8,202 nucleotides of DNA from Deltaproteobacteria bacterium. GTDB lineage: Bacteria; Desulfobacterota; JAFDIG01. Positions within the stretch are counted from its first letter, which is position 1. Each line of letters begins with the position of its first letter. Below are positions 6,711 through 8,202 of this stretch, one piece after another. The position numbers and the translations under genes were made by a program. Where the stretch lies: contig JAFDIG010000088.1 of assembly GCA_019308145.1 (NCBI GenBank), forward strand, positions 1 through 8,202, in the 5' to 3' direction. The notes under the pieces are model-generated. The model saw nothing but the letters and a program-made list of their open reading frames with translations, was not told the origin of the DNA and searched no databases.

Positions 6711-7202
6711 ATGTATAAAAAAATCTTTAACGATCTGATCAAAATAATATCAAAACATGTTACTCATTTTTATGGAGAAAGGCTTTTCTCCTTAGTTATT
6801 TTTGGCTCAGTGGCAAGGGGTACCATGAAAATTGATTCTGATGTTGATTTTTTAATTATTGCAGAACCATTGCCAAAAGGGAGAATAAAAAGGATAGAAG
6901 AATTTTCCAAGATTGAAGACAAAATAGAAAAAGAATTTAGATCCCTTGGACATGATAAAAAATCGTTTTTTTTATCCCCTATAATAAAGAGTCCTAAAGA
7001 GGTTTTAAAGGGAAGTCCTCTTTTCCTTGATATGATAGAAGAAAAGATCATTCTTTATGATAAAGATGATTTCTTTAAAAAGTATTTAAAAAAGTTAAAG
7101 AAAAGATTAGAGATTCTTGGTGCAAAAAAGATAAAAAGAGGTAATGCCTGGTTTTGGGTTCTAAAGCCAGATTATAAAATAGGGGAGATATTCGAGATTT
7201 GA
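6711..7202 (+). CDS. MNT-type nucleotidyltransferase, antitoxin-like partner of a HEPN protein
   Basis: 163 residues with the minimal nucleotidyltransferase (pol beta superfamily) signature: FGSVARGT (31-38) and SDVDFLII (43-50), giving Gly32-Ser33 for triphosphate binding and Asp44/Asp46 for metal. The strand that often bears a third carboxylate reads FFLSPIIKSP (86-95) with no Asp or Glu at the expected place, so the site may be incomplete. The C-terminus AWFWVLKPDYKIGEIFEI (146-163) is typical of MNT proteins paired with HEPN proteins. In characterised MNT-HEPN pairs the nucleotidyltransferase adds AMP to the HEPN toxin and neutralises it; here that is inference. The ATG start has a weak AAAGTGA upstream. 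Its TGA stop overlaps the TTG start of the HEPN gene, so the two are coupled. Confidence 0.93.
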   Translation: MYKKIFNDLIKIISKHVTHFYGERLFSLVIFGSVARGTMKIDSDVDFLIIAEPLPKGRIKRIEEFSKIEDKIEKEFRSLGHDKKSFFLSPIIKSPKEVLKGSPLFLDMIEEKIILYDKDDFFKKYLKKLKKRLEILGAKKIKRGNAWFWVLKPDYKIGEIFEI

Positions 7203-7609
7203 CAAATATATCTTTAGCTAAAAATTATTTGATAAAAGCAGATAAAAGGTTGAAGGTGCTTGATCTCCTTTTAGAGGAGGAGGCTTATTCAGATGTAATT
7301 AGAGAGGCACAAGAGTGTGTTGAATTAGCCCTTAAAGGGATGCTTCGTTTTGTAGGGATAGACCCTCTGAAATGGTATGATGTTGGAGGTATTCTTGTTG
7401 AGTACAAGGAGAAATTCCCTTTAAATATAAGAAGAAGATTAAATAAAGCAGCAAAAATTTCTAAATGGTTGAGAAAGGAAAGAGAACTTTCATTTTATGG
7501 TGATATAGATTTTATACCAACAGAGGAATATACAAAAAAGGATGCTCTTCGTGCTATTTATGGAGCTAACTTTTGTGTTGAGATCGCAAAAGAAACCATA
7601 ATAGAATAA
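7199..7609 (+). CDS. HEPN domain protein, toxin-like partner of the MNT gene
   Basis: 136 residues, all helical. Family landmarks are AKNYLIKADKRLKVLDLLLE (7-26), YSDVIREAQECVELALKGML (30-49), GIDPLKWYDVGGIL (53-66) and RELSFYGDIDFIP (95-107). Canonical HEPN RNases carry RX4-6H; here Arg95 is followed by ELSF and then Tyr100, so the His is replaced by Tyr. This variant is usual in the subgroup with REL-FYG and questions simple RNase activity. The start is TTG 7199, overlapping the MNT stop as TTGA; the only in-frame alternatives above it are ATT or ATA codons before a TAA at 7175. GGGGAG at 7182-7187 lies 11 nt upstream, a long spacing that suits translational coupling. It probably forms a toxin-antitoxin complex with the MNT protein. 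Confidence 0.92.
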   Translation: MTNISLAKNYLIKADKRLKVLDLLLEEEAYSDVIREAQECVELALKGMLRFVGIDPLKWYDVGGILVEYKEKFPLNIRRRLNKAAKISKWLRKERELSFYGDIDFIPTEEYTKKDALRAIYGANFCVEIAKETIIE

Positions 7610-7648
7610 AGAAAATGGAACAGGGATTAGGCTGGCATAAAATTTTAA

Positions 7649-7662
7649 TTTATCATGATAAA
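7649..7662. repeat. Perfect 14-bp palindrome between the HEPN and mraY stops
   Basis: TTTATCATGATAAA is its own reverse complement, centred between 7655 and 7656. It lies in the 104-nt gap between two convergent genes. It lacks a loop and a following T tract, so it is not a standard terminator; it could be a protein-binding site or chance in AT-rich DNA. Confidence 0.35.
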
Positions 7663-7713
7663 AGAGGGGATTGAGGAAGCCCGTTTTATAGGCGCAGTAA
7701 ATTTGTAAAAAAT

Positions 7714-8202
7714 TCATCTTATCTTCAAGGCGGTTAACCCAATGATAGCAAGTATACCAGCAACTATCCAGAATCTTATAACAATTTTTGTCTCCCCAAT
7801 ACCTCTATGTTGAAATGTATGATGCAAAGGAGCCCTAAAAAAGATCCTTCTTCCAATTCTTTGAATCCCAATCCAATCCTGAATTACTACTGACAGGATT
7901 TCTGCTAAAAAAATCCCCCCAACCAAGAAAAATAAAACCTCTTGTTTAAGAGAGACAACTATTGTCCCTAAGATACCACCTAAAAACATTGAACCAGTGT
8001 CACCCATAAATATTTCCGCAGGATATGCATTATACCATAAAAATCCTACACAAGCTCCTACCAAAGCAGAAGAAAAAACCGTAATTTCACCTGCACCTTT
8101 TAAAAATTCAAACAATAGATAATGTGAAAGTTTAAAATTTCCAAAAATATAAGCGAATATCCCATAAACTATTAGAGCAAAAAAGGATGGAACAATGGCT
8201 AA
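7714..8202 (-). CDS. mraY: MraY, phospho-N-acetylmuramoyl-pentapeptide-transferase; 5'-truncated (C-terminal part)
   Basis: The frame stays open on the minus strand to the window edge, giving the last 162 of about 360 residues. MraY transfers phospho-MurNAc-pentapeptide from UDP to undecaprenyl phosphate, making lipid I in the cytoplasmic membrane. Visible landmarks, N to C: VYGIFAYIFGN, the block WYNAYPAEIFMGDTGSMFLG with the catalytic/metal-binding Asp at codon 7999-8001, SVVIQDWIGIQRIGRRIFFR, and APLHHTFQHRGIGETKIVIR, which is the C-terminal His motif (codons 7816-7824 give His-His-Thr where most members have three His). Several membrane helices and the ending FWIVAGILAIIGLTALKIR match the family C-terminus. 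The start is outside the window; the TTG at 8113-8115 is an internal Leu. A peptidoglycan gene cluster probably continues on the minus strand upstream of mraY, beyond the window's right edge. Confidence 0.95.
   Translation of the reverse strand, partial: LAIVPSFFALIVYGIFAYIFGNFKLSHYLLFEFLKGAGEITVFSSALVGACVGFLWYNAYPAEIFMGDTGSMFLGGILGTIVVSLKQEVLFFLVGGIFLAEILSVVIQDWIGIQRIGRRIFFRAPLHHTFQHRGIGETKIVIRFWIVAGILAIIGLTALKIR

Noticed and set aside
7615..7674. 19-codon ORF (MEQGLGWHKILIYHDKRGD) after the HEPN gene
   Set aside because: Too short, contains the palindrome, and no ribosome site or family resemblance.
1..8202. CRISPR arrays, tRNA, rRNA, insertion-sequence ends
   Set aside because: No regularly spaced repeats, cloverleaf or rRNA signatures, or terminal inverted repeats with a transposase were seen on reading the window.

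Overview
The window looks like a chromosomal piece from a low-GC bacterium, probably an uncultivated or candidate-phylum lineage. A bacterial mraY (peptidoglycan lipid I synthase) at the right edge rules strongly for Bacteria. A subtilase ending in a CFIATAAYGS ('CFI-box') C-terminal sorting-like region, common in envelope-rich Gram-negative-type candidate phyla and deltaproteobacteria, is consistent with that. The phylum cannot be fixed from this sequence; the Omnitrophota/Elusimicrobia-like feel of MraY and the CFI box is only an impression. All visible stops (TAA and TGA) fit genetic code 11, and TTG and GTG starts are used.

Layout, left to right. (1) 1-1362 is the 3' part of a secreted, probably surface-attached S8 serine protease with a fibronectin III domain, closed by a strong intrinsic terminator. 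(2) 1531-2829 is a 12-helix APC-family amino acid permease. (3) 2852-4492 holds two abutting genes with DNA-repair-type folds: an AlkD-like HEAT-repeat DNA glycosylase and a short SplB-like (COG1533) radical SAM protein, with stop codon and start codon directly adjacent. (4) 4778-6346 is a DNA methyltransferase with an N-terminal helix-turn-helix-like segment and, unexpectedly, a C-terminal third that looks like a degenerate second copy of the methyltransferase fold. (5) 6711-7609 is a minimal nucleotidyltransferase (MNT) and HEPN pair overlapping by TTGA, i.e. a type II/VII-like toxin-antitoxin module with its own probable promoter. (6) 7714-8202, minus strand, is the C-terminal half of MraY, convergent with the HEPN gene.

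Genes 2852-6346 are visibly more AT-rich (sampled 60-base lines of 23-28% GC) than the protease, the permease and mraY (sampled lines of 35-47%). Together with the accessory functions (repair, modification, toxin-antitoxin), this suggests an acquired accessory block sitting between housekeeping or envelope genes. No restriction endonuclease, CRISPR array, tRNA, rRNA or transposase gene was seen.

The best candidates for something not well described are the tandem active/degenerate methyltransferase protein and the AlkD-like/SplB-like gene pair beside it.
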